Shown here: positions 8,021 to 16,201 of the stretch, piece by piece
Position numbering within the stretch: the first letter of the stretch is position 1
Layout: each line of letters starts with the position of its first letter
Assembly: GCF_000764185.1 (NCBI RefSeq)
Contig: NZ_JQEC01000006.1
Coordinates: forward strand, 62,001-126,000
Source of the DNA: Colwellia psychrerythraea
GTDB taxonomy: Bacteria; Pseudomonadota; Gammaproteobacteria; Enterobacterales; Alteromonadaceae
Reading direction: 5' to 3'
Length of the DNA stretch: 64,000 nt
Program-made: the position numbers and the translations under genes
Notes under the pieces: generated by a model
Seen by the model: only the letters and a program-made list of their open reading frames with translations
Told to the model about the DNA's origin: nothing
The model's database searches: none

Positions 8021-9976
8021 ATGTGCGGTATAACAGGTTTTATACATTTCTCAGTAGAAAATACAGCTGCTAATACAGTAGATAGCTCCTCAAATGATTC
8101 AGTAAAAGATCAGAAGCTTTTAGCCGAAATGAATCAGGCACAATTTCATCGCGGTCCAGATGAAGGCGGCGAATACCTTGATGATCATGTTGCTTTAGGG
8201 CATAGACGCTTATCAATCATTGATTTATCGTCGGGTCAGCAGCCAATGGCAAGTGACGATGGCGACTATGTTTTGATTTTTAATGGAGAAGTGTACAACT
8301 TCAAAGACACACGGATAGAATTAGAAGAATTAGGTCATATTTTTCATAACCACAGTGATACTGAAGTCATCTTACATGCTTATATGCAATGGGGTCAGGC
8401 ATGCGTGGATAAATTTCAGGGTATGTTTACTTTTGCCATATGGCATAAATCAAAACAGCACTTATTTATTGCTCGTGATCGATTGGGTATAAAACCATTA
8501 TTCTATGCCATGATTGACGGCACACTGTATTTTGCCTCTGAACTGAAAAGTATTACTTTAGTACCAGGATTAAGTAAAAAAATAGATGTAAAAGCTATCG
8601 AACAATACTTTGCTTTAGGTTACGCAGCCGAACCACACACCATTTATCAAGACGTAGCTAAATTACCGCCAGGTTATACATTAAGCCTTAATGTTGGTGA
8701 TCAAGCACCTGAAATAAAGCAATATTGGGATGTAAGTTACGCTCAGCAAATTGAAATGGCTGAAGAAGATTACCTAGAAGAAATGGTCGAGCAATTTAAA
8801 GGCGCTGTTGATAGCCATATGAATGCTGATGTTCCATTGGGATCATTCTTATCAGGCGGTGTTGATTCAAGTGCTGTAGTTGCCATGATGTCGCAGCTTT
8901 CCAAAGAAAAGACGGATGATAAATCGCCTAAGGCAGTGACAACGTGTTCAATTGGCTTTGACGTCAAAGACTATAACGAAACTGACTTTGCTCGTATGGT
9001 CGCTAAAGATTACAAAACTGACCACCATGAAAATATTGTTGCCAGTGATGACTTTGAGTTAGTGGATGTTTTAGCTGGTTTATATGATGAACCTTATGCA
9101 GATAGTTCTGCTATGCCCACGTATCGAGTATGCCAATTAGCGCGTGAGAAAGTCACAGTGTGTTTATCGGGCGATGGTGCAGATGAATTATTAGCAGGCT
9201 ATCGTCGTTACGGTTTAATGATGAACGAAGAAAAAGTCCGTTCAATATTGCCTTATTCAGTACGTAAACCAATATTTGGCACCTTGGGTAAATTATACCC
9301 TAAACTTGATTGGGCGCCACAATTTTTACGTGCAAAAACAACGTTTCAATCTTTAGCAATGGATACCGCTGAGGGCTATTTCCATGGGGTATCACTGCTT
9401 AATAACAGTCAACGTAAAGCATTATTCTCTGATGAATTATACCAAGAGCTTAAAGGTTATACTGCACTAGAAGTGTTTAGAGAGCATCAAGATAATTTTG
9501 ACGGTAATGACCCGTTATCACTTATTCAATACTTAGATATCAAAACCTATCTTGTTGGCGATATTTTAACTAAAGTTGACCGTGCCAGCATGGCGCACAG
9601 CTTAGAAGTGCGTGTACCCTTTTTAGACCACAAATTTGTTGAATGGACGGCAAAAATACCAACAGCGTTAAAAATTAAAAATGGCTGTGGTAAATATATA
9701 TTGAAAAAAGCGATGGAACCACATCTTCCAAACGATGTACTTTATCGAAAGAAAATGGGCTTTAGAGTACCATTGTCTGAGTGGTTTAGAGGCCCATTAA
9801 AGCAGAAGTTACGTGATTCTTTATTAAGTGAACAAATGAGAAATAGTGGCTTATTTAATATGAAAACTATTGAAACCTGGTTAGATGACCACCAATCAGG
9901 CCGCAAAGAATATAGCGCGCCACTGTGGACATTGTTAATGTTTGCTTCTTTTTATAAACAAGCAGAGGAAGTTTAA
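8021..9976 (+). CDS. AsnB-like amidotransferase, XrtA/PEP-CTERM type
   Basis: Glutamine-dependent amidotransferase of the asparagine-synthetase B fold, likely to amidate a carboxyl group (for example of a uronic acid) in the EPS precursor. At 651 aa it is slightly longer than classical AsnB and matches the TIGR03108 XrtA-linked family. The start MCGITGF exposes the Ntn nucleophile Cys2. The N-terminal glutaminase domain has HRGPDEGGEY, GHRRLSIIDLS and FNGEVYN. The synthetase half has the PP-loop SGGVDSSAVVAMM near residue 280, SGDGADELLAGYRRY and DILTKVDRASMAHSLEVRVP. An 85-base gap with a small hairpin follows. The amide acceptor is inferred, not shown. Confidence 0.9.
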   Translation: MCGITGFIHFSVENTAANTVDSSSNDSVKDQKLLAEMNQAQFHRGPDEGGEYLDDHVALGHRRLSIIDLSSGQQPMASDDGDYVLIFNGEVYNFKDTRIELEELGHIFHNHSDTEVILHAYMQWGQACVDKFQGMFTFAIWHKSKQHLFIARDRLGIKPLFYAMIDGTLYFASELKSITLVPGLSKKIDVKAIEQYFALGYAAEPHTIYQDVAKLPPGYTLSLNVGDQAPEIKQYWDVSYAQQIEMAEEDYLEEMVEQFKGAVDSHMNADVPLGSFLSGGVDSSAVVAMMSQLSKEKTDDKSPKAVTTCSIGFDVKDYNETDFARMVAKDYKTDHHENIVASDDFELVDVLAGLYDEPYADSSAMPTYRVCQLAREKVTVCLSGDGADELLAGYRRYGLMMNEEKVRSILPYSVRKPIFGTLGKLYPKLDWAPQFLRAKTTFQSLAMDTAEGYFHGVSLLNNSQRKALFSDELYQELKGYTALEVFREHQDNFDGNDPLSLIQYLDIKTYLVGDILTKVDRASMAHSLEVRVPFLDHKFVEWTAKIPTALKIKNGCGKYILKKAMEPHLPNDVLYRKKMGFRVPLSEWFRGPLKQKLRDSLLSEQMRNSGLFNMKTIETWLDDHQSGRKEYSAPLWTLLMFASFYKQAEEV

Positions 9977-9997
9977 TAGTTAATGAGGCATTGTCAT

Positions 9998-10018
9998 TCC
10001 CGAGGTGTTTTATCGGGA
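9998..10018. repeat. Small inverted repeat in the amidotransferase-glycosyltransferase gap
   Basis: TCCCGA (9998-10003) and TCGGGA (10013-10018) pair around a 9-base loop, preceded by TGTCAT and followed by GGCCATTTTTACC. The short run of five T lies 6 bases downstream, so it could be a weak attenuator or a remnant of a dispersed intergenic palindrome. No second copy was seen in the window. Confidence 0.35.
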
Positions 10019-10061
10019 GGCCATTTTTACCTGCTATAGCTTAACTTGAAATAATAAACAT

Positions 10062-11279
10062 ATGAAAGTATTACACGTATTTGATCATTCAATCCCACTA
10101 CACAGTGGTTATACCTTTAGAAGCCGCTCAATATTAAATCAACAGCATGCCTTAGGTATAGAAACATGCCACGTTACCAGCCCAAAACACGGTAATGACG
10201 AAGCTGAAATAGAAGAAGTTGACGGACTTACTTTTTATCGTAGTGCGCCAACCTCTGGTTTGATGTCAAAACTACCGGTATTAAACCAACTGGCCAACAT
10301 AACGCCTATGGTAAAACGCATTTTAGAAGTCATTGACATTGAAAAGCCTGATGTTATTCATGCGCACTCACCAGCACTAAATGGCTTAGCGGCTTTGAAA
10401 GCGGGAAGAAAATCCGGTTTACCTGTTGTTTATGAAATTCGTGCTTTTTGGGAAGATGCTGCTGTTGATCATGGTACTTGTAAAGAAGACGACTTACGCT
10501 ATCGTCTAACGCGGAAAATGGAAACCCATGTTGTTAAAAATGCCAGTGCAGTGACGACTATTTGTGAAGGGTTACGCAGTGATCTTATCAGTAGAGGAGT
10601 TAACGAAAGTAAATTCACCGTTATTGCTAATGCCGTTGATATTGAGCAATTTGATGTCATCACGCCACAAGATAAAGCGAATAATGCAGAGTTAGCTAAA
10701 GACTTAAAATTAACCGACTGTGATGTATTAGGCTTTTTAGGTTCGTTTTATGCTTATGAAGGTCTAGATCTTGCCATTGCCGCATTGCCAGCAGTATTGG
10801 CTAAAAACCCTAAAGCGCGTTTATTACTGGTTGGCGGTGGTCCGCAGGAGCAAAATTTAAAACAGCAGGTCACTTTATTAGGTTTAGAAGGTAAGGTTAT
10901 ATTTACTGGCCGTGTTCCTCACAGTGAAGTAGGGAAATATTATAGTTTGGTCGACTTATTAGTTTATCCACGTAAACCTATGCGTTTAACTGATTTAGTA
11001 ACACCGCTAAAACCTTTAGAGGCTATGGCACAGGGTAAACCAGTCATTGCTTCAGATGTTGGTGGTCATAAAGAGCTTATCACAGATAATGAAACAGGTT
11101 TCTTATTTAAAGCGGGTGATAGCGCTGAACTGGCTGAGCGTTTAGTTGATTTATTGGCAGATGAAGATAAATTGAAAAGCGTACTTTCAAACGGTCGCGA
11201 TTTTGTCGAAAATGTTCGTAACTGGAAAAATAGTGTTAGCAATTATTTACCGCTTTACAAAAAACTGATTAAAAAATAA
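10062..11279 (+). CDS. Glycosyltransferase, exosortase A-associated (stp3/Daro_2409 type)
   Basis: GT-B glycosyltransferase of the GT4 group. The 405-aa protein begins MKVLHVFDHSIPLHSGYTFR, characteristic of the exosortase A-linked TIGR04063 family. It continues with HAHSPALNGLAALKAGRKSG, YEIRAFWEDAAVDHGT and a donor domain with FLGSFYAYEGLDLAIAAL, LLVGGGPQEQNL and LKPLEAMAQGKPVIASDVGG. It should extend the EPS repeat unit; the sugar is not predictable. A second glycosyltransferase follows after 5 bases. Confidence 0.9.
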   Translation: MKVLHVFDHSIPLHSGYTFRSRSILNQQHALGIETCHVTSPKHGNDEAEIEEVDGLTFYRSAPTSGLMSKLPVLNQLANITPMVKRILEVIDIEKPDVIHAHSPALNGLAALKAGRKSGLPVVYEIRAFWEDAAVDHGTCKEDDLRYRLTRKMETHVVKNASAVTTICEGLRSDLISRGVNESKFTVIANAVDIEQFDVITPQDKANNAELAKDLKLTDCDVLGFLGSFYAYEGLDLAIAALPAVLAKNPKARLLLVGGGPQEQNLKQQVTLLGLEGKVIFTGRVPHSEVGKYYSLVDLLVYPRKPMRLTDLVTPLKPLEAMAQGKPVIASDVGGHKELITDNETGFLFKAGDSAELAERLVDLLADEDKLKSVLSNGRDFVENVRNWKNSVSNYLPLYKKLIKK

Positions 11280-11284
11280 TTAAT

Positions 11285-12379
11285 ATGAGCCAATTTAAGA
11301 GAGTTACCATTGTCGGACCATTAGCTCCACCTGCGGGAGGTATGGCAAATCAGACCAAAAAATTGGCGGAATTTTTACGTGCAGAAAATATCATTGTAGA
11401 CGTTATTAGAACAAATCCAGAATACAAGCCGGCTTTTATTGGTAAATTACCCGTGATAAGAGCATTGTTTCGTTTAGTGAGTTACAAGTTAACCTTGATG
11501 AAACGGCTAAAAAATACAGATGTTATTCATATTATGGCCAACTCAGGCTGGTCATGGCATTTATTTGCAGCACCAGCCATTTTCTTTGGACGTCTTTATA
11601 ATAAACCTGTAGTTTTAAATTATCGTGGCGGTTATGCCGCTGATTTTTTTAGTGAATCTTGGTTTTGGGTTGATCTAACACTGAAAAAATCCCAAGTTAT
11701 TGTTGTACCTTCAATATTCCTACAGGAAGTCTTTGATGATTTTGATAAGTCAGCGGTTGTTATACCAAATGTCTTAGATAAAGAGCTTTTCTTTCAAGCG
11801 ACTAATGAACAAAAAAATGAGAATGCACCTCATCTTATCGTGACTCGCAACTTAGAGGCGATTTATGATGTAGCAACAACCGTTAAAGCTTTTGCATTAG
11901 TGATAAAAGAGTTTCCAGAAGCTCGTTTATCAATCGCTGGCACTGGGCCGGAAAAACAAGCATTAACCATGCTTATTGCTGAATTAAAGTTAAATGACAG
12001 TGTGTTTTTTACAGGTCGCTTATGTCCTGAAGAAATGGCTAAGTTGTACCAACAGGCAGATGTAATGCTTAATGCCAGCACAGTCGATAATACCCCCAAT
12101 TCAATCATTGAGGCACTAGCGTGTGCTACTCCAGTTGTTTCAACCGATGCTGGTGGTATTCCTAAGTTAGTTAAACATCGACAGGATGCACTATTAGTTA
12201 ATATAGCCGATCACCAAAAAATGGCTGATGCTGCGCTAGAAATACTTAAAAACCCTACATTACAGCAAACTCTAGTTAATAATGGATTACAGACCATTAA
12301 GAAGTTTTATTGGGCAAATGTTTGGCTTAAGTTAAAAGCTTGTTATGATGAAGCGATCATCAATAACCGCAAAAAATAA
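11285..12379 (+). CDS. Glycosyltransferase family 4
   Basis: GT4-type glycosyltransferase of 364 aa, cytoplasmic. The start region ITIVGPLAPPAGGMANQ-like (residues 7-23) is the glycine-rich acceptor-side loop. Later motifs are VTRNLEAIYDVATTVKAF, IAGTGPEKQALTML and the donor-binding DNTPNSIIEALACATPVVST with DAGGIPKLV. It sits between the stp3 glycosyltransferase (5 bases upstream) and the CapK-like gene (23 bases downstream) and presumably adds one residue of the repeat. I do not recognise a subfamily that would name its sugar. Confidence 0.87.
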   Translation: MSQFKRVTIVGPLAPPAGGMANQTKKLAEFLRAENIIVDVIRTNPEYKPAFIGKLPVIRALFRLVSYKLTLMKRLKNTDVIHIMANSGWSWHLFAAPAIFFGRLYNKPVVLNYRGGYAADFFSESWFWVDLTLKKSQVIVVPSIFLQEVFDDFDKSAVVIPNVLDKELFFQATNEQKNENAPHLIVTRNLEAIYDVATTVKAFALVIKEFPEARLSIAGTGPEKQALTMLIAELKLNDSVFFTGRLCPEEMAKLYQQADVMLNASTVDNTPNSIIEALACATPVVSTDAGGIPKLVKHRQDALLVNIADHQKMADAALEILKNPTLQQTLVNNGLQTIKKFYWANVWLKLKACYDEAIINNRKK

Positions 12380-12402
12380 CCAGTAAAGGATCACGAAAGA
12401 AC

Positions 12403-13761
12403 ATGACAGGGATTTACACGACGTTAGTATCTAAATTGCTTTTTCCACTACACGAACGTTTGAAAAAACACGATACAGTCGCGATTAAAAAGCAGCTTGA
12501 AAAAAGTCAATGGCTCCCAAAAGACAAGATTATACAGGCTCAAAGTGAACGTCTTCAGCAGTTTCTTGGTAATACATTAGAAAACGTACCTTATTATAAA
12601 GCGCTCTTCAATGAACTAAGATTGTCTCCTTCGGATATAAGCTCTGTTGACGATTTACATAAGCTCCCCTTTCTAGATAAAACAACTATACGTGACAATT
12701 ACACAGCATTGAAATCATGCCAAGCTGGAGTTGTCAGTTCTTTTACCACGGGCGGCTCAAGTGGAACCCCGCTGACATTCTTACTAGGTAATGAACGAGT
12801 TAGTCATGACGTAGCTGAAAAGTGGCGTGCAACCCGTTGGTGGGATGTCGATATAGGCGATAAAGAAATTGTTGCTTGGGGCTCACCCATAGAACTCGGG
12901 GCACAGGATAAAGTTCGTATCATAAGAGATAAACTTTTTCGATCGACTTTAATTCCTGCATTTGATATGGATGAAAATAAGCTGCTAGGTTTTATTGATC
13001 AAATCCAACGTATTCAACCACCTATGCTTTTTGGTTATCCTTCAGTATTTAGTTTAATTGCTAAGTTGGCACTTACCAAAAAAATTGATTTAACTCAGCT
13101 CGGTATTAAAGTTGTTTTCGTTACTTCTGAACGTTTATACCCTTATCAACGGGAAGTTATTGAAAAAGCCTTTGGCGCACCTGTTGCTAATGGTTATGGT
13201 AGTCGAGATGCTGGATTTATAGCACATCAATGTCCAAGTGGCAGTATGCATATATCAGCAGAAGATTTGATTGTTGAGATTATTGATCAGGACGGAAAAG
13301 TAGTTGCTGAGGGTGAAAAAGGAGAGATAGTTGTTACACATATGGCGACGTCTGACTTTCCTTTTATTCGTTACCGTACCGGTGATATTGCTGCATTAGA
13401 TACTAAAGCATGTGCTTGTGGTCGAGGCTTACCTGTATTGAAAGATATTGAGGGTAGAACGACTGACTTTGTAGTAGCCGCAAATGGTACTATGATGCAT
13501 GGCTTAGCGTTAATTTATATCTTACGTGAGCTTGATGGCATTGAAGAGTTTAAGATTGTGCAAGAGACTAAGTTACATACACGTGTAGAAATTGTTCCTG
13601 CTGCAGGAGGCAGTCTGTCAAAAGAATTAACAGAAACCATTATTACCGGTTTTAAAACACGCCTCGGTGATGAAGTGGTTATTGATGTAGAAATAGTGAC
13701 AGTGATCGCAGCAGAGAAATCTGGTAAATTTCGTTATGTAATTTCAAAAGTATCGAGTTAG
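12403..13761 (+). CDS. CapK/PaaK-like adenylate-forming enzyme
   Basis: Member of the phenylacetate-CoA-ligase-like adenylate-forming family that includes capsule proteins named CapK. It activates a carboxylic acid as acyl-AMP and possibly transfers it. The 452-aa sequence has the ATP-binding loop TTGGSSGTPLTFL near residue 115, NGYGSRDAGFIAHQCPSG near 263, EIVVTHMATSDFPFIRYRTG and a C-terminal lid with GRTTDFV. In EPS loci such proteins are thought to provide an acyl or amino-acid decoration; this is inference, and no carrier protein is visible nearby. The next gene is a 35-codon frame beginning 4 bases downstream. Confidence 0.85.
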   Translation: MTGIYTTLVSKLLFPLHERLKKHDTVAIKKQLEKSQWLPKDKIIQAQSERLQQFLGNTLENVPYYKALFNELRLSPSDISSVDDLHKLPFLDKTTIRDNYTALKSCQAGVVSSFTTGGSSGTPLTFLLGNERVSHDVAEKWRATRWWDVDIGDKEIVAWGSPIELGAQDKVRIIRDKLFRSTLIPAFDMDENKLLGFIDQIQRIQPPMLFGYPSVFSLIAKLALTKKIDLTQLGIKVVFVTSERLYPYQREVIEKAFGAPVANGYGSRDAGFIAHQCPSGSMHISAEDLIVEIIDQDGKVVAEGEKGEIVVTHMATSDFPFIRYRTGDIAALDTKACACGRGLPVLKDIEGRTTDFVVAANGTMMHGLALIYILRELDGIEEFKIVQETKLHTRVEIVPAAGGSLSKELTETIITGFKTRLGDEVVIDVEIVTVIAAEKSGKFRYVISKVSS

Positions 13762-13765
13762 GTAA

Positions 13766-13873
13766 ATGCTAGATTCTCTTTATTATATTATTGATATAAT
13801 CTGTCTTGTTTTTTTATATCATTGGGCGGTAAAAAATGATGATGAAGATAATTCTGACTCAAGGAAAAAATAG
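13766..13873 (+). CDS. Probable 35-aa membrane protein overlapping the ligase start (TAGTG)
   Basis: A short frame missed by length cut-offs: ATG at 13766, stop TAG at 13871-13873, with the last G shared with the GTG start of the next gene. The product starts MLDSLYYIIDIICLVFLYHW, a single hydrophobic helix (about residues 4-20), followed by a charged tail rich in Asp, Glu, Lys and Arg. AGG lies 3 bases upstream of the ATG, so its own initiation signal is modest. Its 3' end carries AAGGAA, the ribosome site of the ligase. The stop-start overlap and helix-plus-charged-tail design argue for a real gene coupled to the ligase. Function is unknown; a small partner of the Wzy/WaaL-like enzyme is a guess. 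Confidence 0.55.
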   Translation: MLDSLYYIIDIICLVFLYHWAVKNDDEDNSDSRKK

Positions 13874-15168
13874 TGCGTGATATAGCTGTAACTCTTCTAT
13901 TCTTCTTTTTAGTTTATTATACCATTCGTAAGCCTTTTATCGGCGTAAGCGCTTGGGCATGGATAACCTTTGCTTTTCCAGCTGGCTGGGCGTGGGGGTT
14001 TTCAAACAACTTTCGGATGAATTTTTCTGTAGCATTATTAACTTACGTTAGTTATGTTTTTATGAAAAACAAGTCAAAATTCAAAATAGATGGTATAAGC
14101 ATACTCCTTTTTATATTCTGGTTGATAGCATTAATTAGTACATTAGTGACGGACTCTATATTAGTAGATTATTCATGGGGAAAGTTTGAAAATTTTACTA
14201 AGTTATTATTGTTTTATTTCGCTATTTTACTGATTGTGAATAAAAAAGTTCACGTTGATACACTCATTTGGTCAATAGTTTTATCGATATCTTCTTATGC
14301 TGCTTTAGAAAGCTTTAAATTCTTAGTTTCCGGCGGTGGGCATAGAGTTGCTGGTTTAAGTGGTCATATGCTGGGTGATAGAAATGATTTGTCAGTAGCT
14401 ATTAATATGTCCATTCCCTTAATTATATACCTCATAAGTCAAACGAAACATAAACTATTACGGACAGGGCTGATATTTCTGGCCATACTTAATGTCGTTG
14501 CTATTGTTGGAACCTACTCTCGCGGAGGGTTTATTGGTTTAATTATACTGGCAGGCTATTTTTTAATTAAATCAAAACGAAAAACGCTTTGGATTATTGT
14601 CACTATTATAGCGCTATCAATAGCTTCGTCATTGGTGCCTAGTGGATGGAGTGATAGAATGAACTCTGTCTCCACTGCATCCTCCCAGGATGGCTCCTTT
14701 ATAGGGCGTCTTTGGGCGTGGAAAATATCAGTTAAGATTGCTAACAATAACTTCTTTGGTAATAGCTTTTTAGCTAGTCAGGATCCTCTAGCATGGGGGT
14801 TATATCGAACTGAAATTGATGATTTTGGGCCTATTGATACCCCTCCAATACCTGCAGATAAAGCAGCAAAAGCGGCACATAATCTTTACTTTCAAGTTTT
14901 AGGTGACTTGGGTTATATTGGTCTGCTCACTTATTTATTGATAATATTCATTCTATATTTAAGGTTAAAGAAGTTAAGTCAGAAAGCGCGGTTGCATGGG
15001 TATGAGTGGTGTAGTCAATTGAGTAGTATGATGTCAGTATCATTAATTGCTTTTATGATGACAGGTGCAAATGTTAGCATGGCGTACTTTGATTTGTTTT
15101 ATATACTCATTGCCTTAAGTTATGTTATTGAATATAAAATTATTAATTTAGAGTTAGATAAAAAATAA
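13873..15168 (+). CDS. Putative O-glycosylation ligase / Wzy-like polymerase, exosortase A-associated
   Basis: Polytopic inner-membrane protein of the O-antigen ligase/polymerase superfamily. The 431-aa sequence has about ten to eleven hydrophobic segments and a large periplasmic loop (about residues 255-335), with YSRGGFIGLIIL near 216, the conserved Wzy_C feature. The N-terminus MRDIAVTLLFFFLV...IRKPFIGV matches the TIGR03097 family tied to XrtA loci. The start is GTG with AAGGAA 6 bases upstream, overlapping the stop of the small frame before it. It is the only polymerase candidate in the locus, so it either polymerises the repeat unit or transfers glycan to protein. Confidence 0.87.
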   Translation: MRDIAVTLLFFFLVYYTIRKPFIGVSAWAWITFAFPAGWAWGFSNNFRMNFSVALLTYVSYVFMKNKSKFKIDGISILLFIFWLIALISTLVTDSILVDYSWGKFENFTKLLLFYFAILLIVNKKVHVDTLIWSIVLSISSYAALESFKFLVSGGGHRVAGLSGHMLGDRNDLSVAINMSIPLIIYLISQTKHKLLRTGLIFLAILNVVAIVGTYSRGGFIGLIILAGYFLIKSKRKTLWIIVTIIALSIASSLVPSGWSDRMNSVSTASSQDGSFIGRLWAWKISVKIANNNFFGNSFLASQDPLAWGLYRTEIDDFGPIDTPPIPADKAAKAAHNLYFQVLGDLGYIGLLTYLLIIFILYLRLKKLSQKARLHGYEWCSQLSSMMSVSLIAFMMTGANVSMAYFDLFYILIALSYVIEYKIINLELDKK

Positions 15169-15246
15169 TAGCGACGCTTATGTATACAGGTGAATTTAGG
15201 TAGTTAATAGGGGTGAAAGGAATGAATACATTACTATTGGAGTGTT

Positions 15247-16200
15247 ATGCTTAATTGGCTTATACGTTACTTAGCTAATCGTTGGAGTAGCTCTAAACGG
15301 ATCACCAAGCTTAATATCTTAACTTATCATAGAGTAAGTGAATTTCATGATCCTAAAAACCCGAATACAATCACCTTGGCTTTATTTGAGCAACAAGTTA
15401 AATGGCTTATAAAGCACTTCACAGTTTTACCTTTACCAGAAGCGCTAATATTACAAGAAAACAATAAGCTACCACCAAGGGCTGTTTGTTTAACTATCGA
15501 TGATGGTTATCAAGATAGCTATGATTTAATATATAAAGTGCTACAGAAAAATAATATCAGTGCTACTTTCTTTATTAGTACTCAGGGCATACTTGAAGGG
15601 GGGTTATGGGATGCAGAGATATACTCAGCTATATTTAATGCTCCTACAGATGTTGGCTCTATTTACTGTGATGGGATGCTTTTTGACTTAAGTAGCCTTG
15701 AAGATAGAATCAAGAGTAGGTACCGATTAACAGAGTATGCTAAGTACTTATCCTTGAAAGATCGAACAAAGCTGTTAACTGAGTTGAAAGGTCAAACATC
15801 ATTTAACCCTATTGAACATAACTTTCTTACTGAAAAACAAATAAAGGTGATGCATTGCTCCGGTATGACAATTGCGGCACATACTCATAGTCACCCAATA
15901 CTGATGAAAGAGAATAATGAAACAGCATTCGCTGAAATAAAACTAAGTAAAGAACTATTGGAACAGATCATTGAAGAACCAGTCGAGTACTTTGCTTACC
16001 CTAATGGAAGAATAGGACAAGACTACAACGAAGAGCATGTGGATATGGTAAAAAAAATAGGCTTTAAAGCTGCCTTGTCTACAGATTGGGGATCTTTAAC
16101 TAACCTTAAATTGGAACGTTTTAAGATTAAACGCTTTACTCCTTGGGATAAAAAAGAGATATTTTTTGCACTACGCTTGGCACTAAATTATAGGAAGTAA
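15247..16200 (+). CDS. Polysaccharide deacetylase family protein
   Basis: NodB-fold carbohydrate esterase of 317 aa. Motifs in order: NILTYHRVSEF, CLTIDDGYQDSYD (catalytic Asp and metal Asp), ATFFIS, IAAHTHSHPILM (two metal His) and YFAYPNGRIGQDYNEEH. There is no clear cleavable signal; the first 20 residues are only mildly hydrophobic. GGAG 4 bases upstream fixes the ATG at 15247. A 78-base gap separates it from the ligase, and the heparinase-like gene starts 1 base after its stop, so it belongs with the polymer-trimming genes. The likely target is an N-acetylated hexosamine in the EPS. Confidence 0.88.
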   Translation: MLNWLIRYLANRWSSSKRITKLNILTYHRVSEFHDPKNPNTITLALFEQQVKWLIKHFTVLPLPEALILQENNKLPPRAVCLTIDDGYQDSYDLIYKVLQKNNISATFFISTQGILEGGLWDAEIYSAIFNAPTDVGSIYCDGMLFDLSSLEDRIKSRYRLTEYAKYLSLKDRTKLLTELKGQTSFNPIEHNFLTEKQIKVMHCSGMTIAAHTHSHPILMKENNETAFAEIKLSKELLEQIIEEPVEYFAYPNGRIGQDYNEEHVDMVKKIGFKAALSTDWGSLTNLKLERFKIKRFTPWDKKEIFFALRLALNYRK

Positions 16201-16201
16201 T

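Noticed and set aside
15222..15254. 10-codon leader frame before the deacetylase gene at 15247
   Set aside because: AAAGGA touches its ATG directly, which leaves no spacing, and the downstream gene has its own GGAG.
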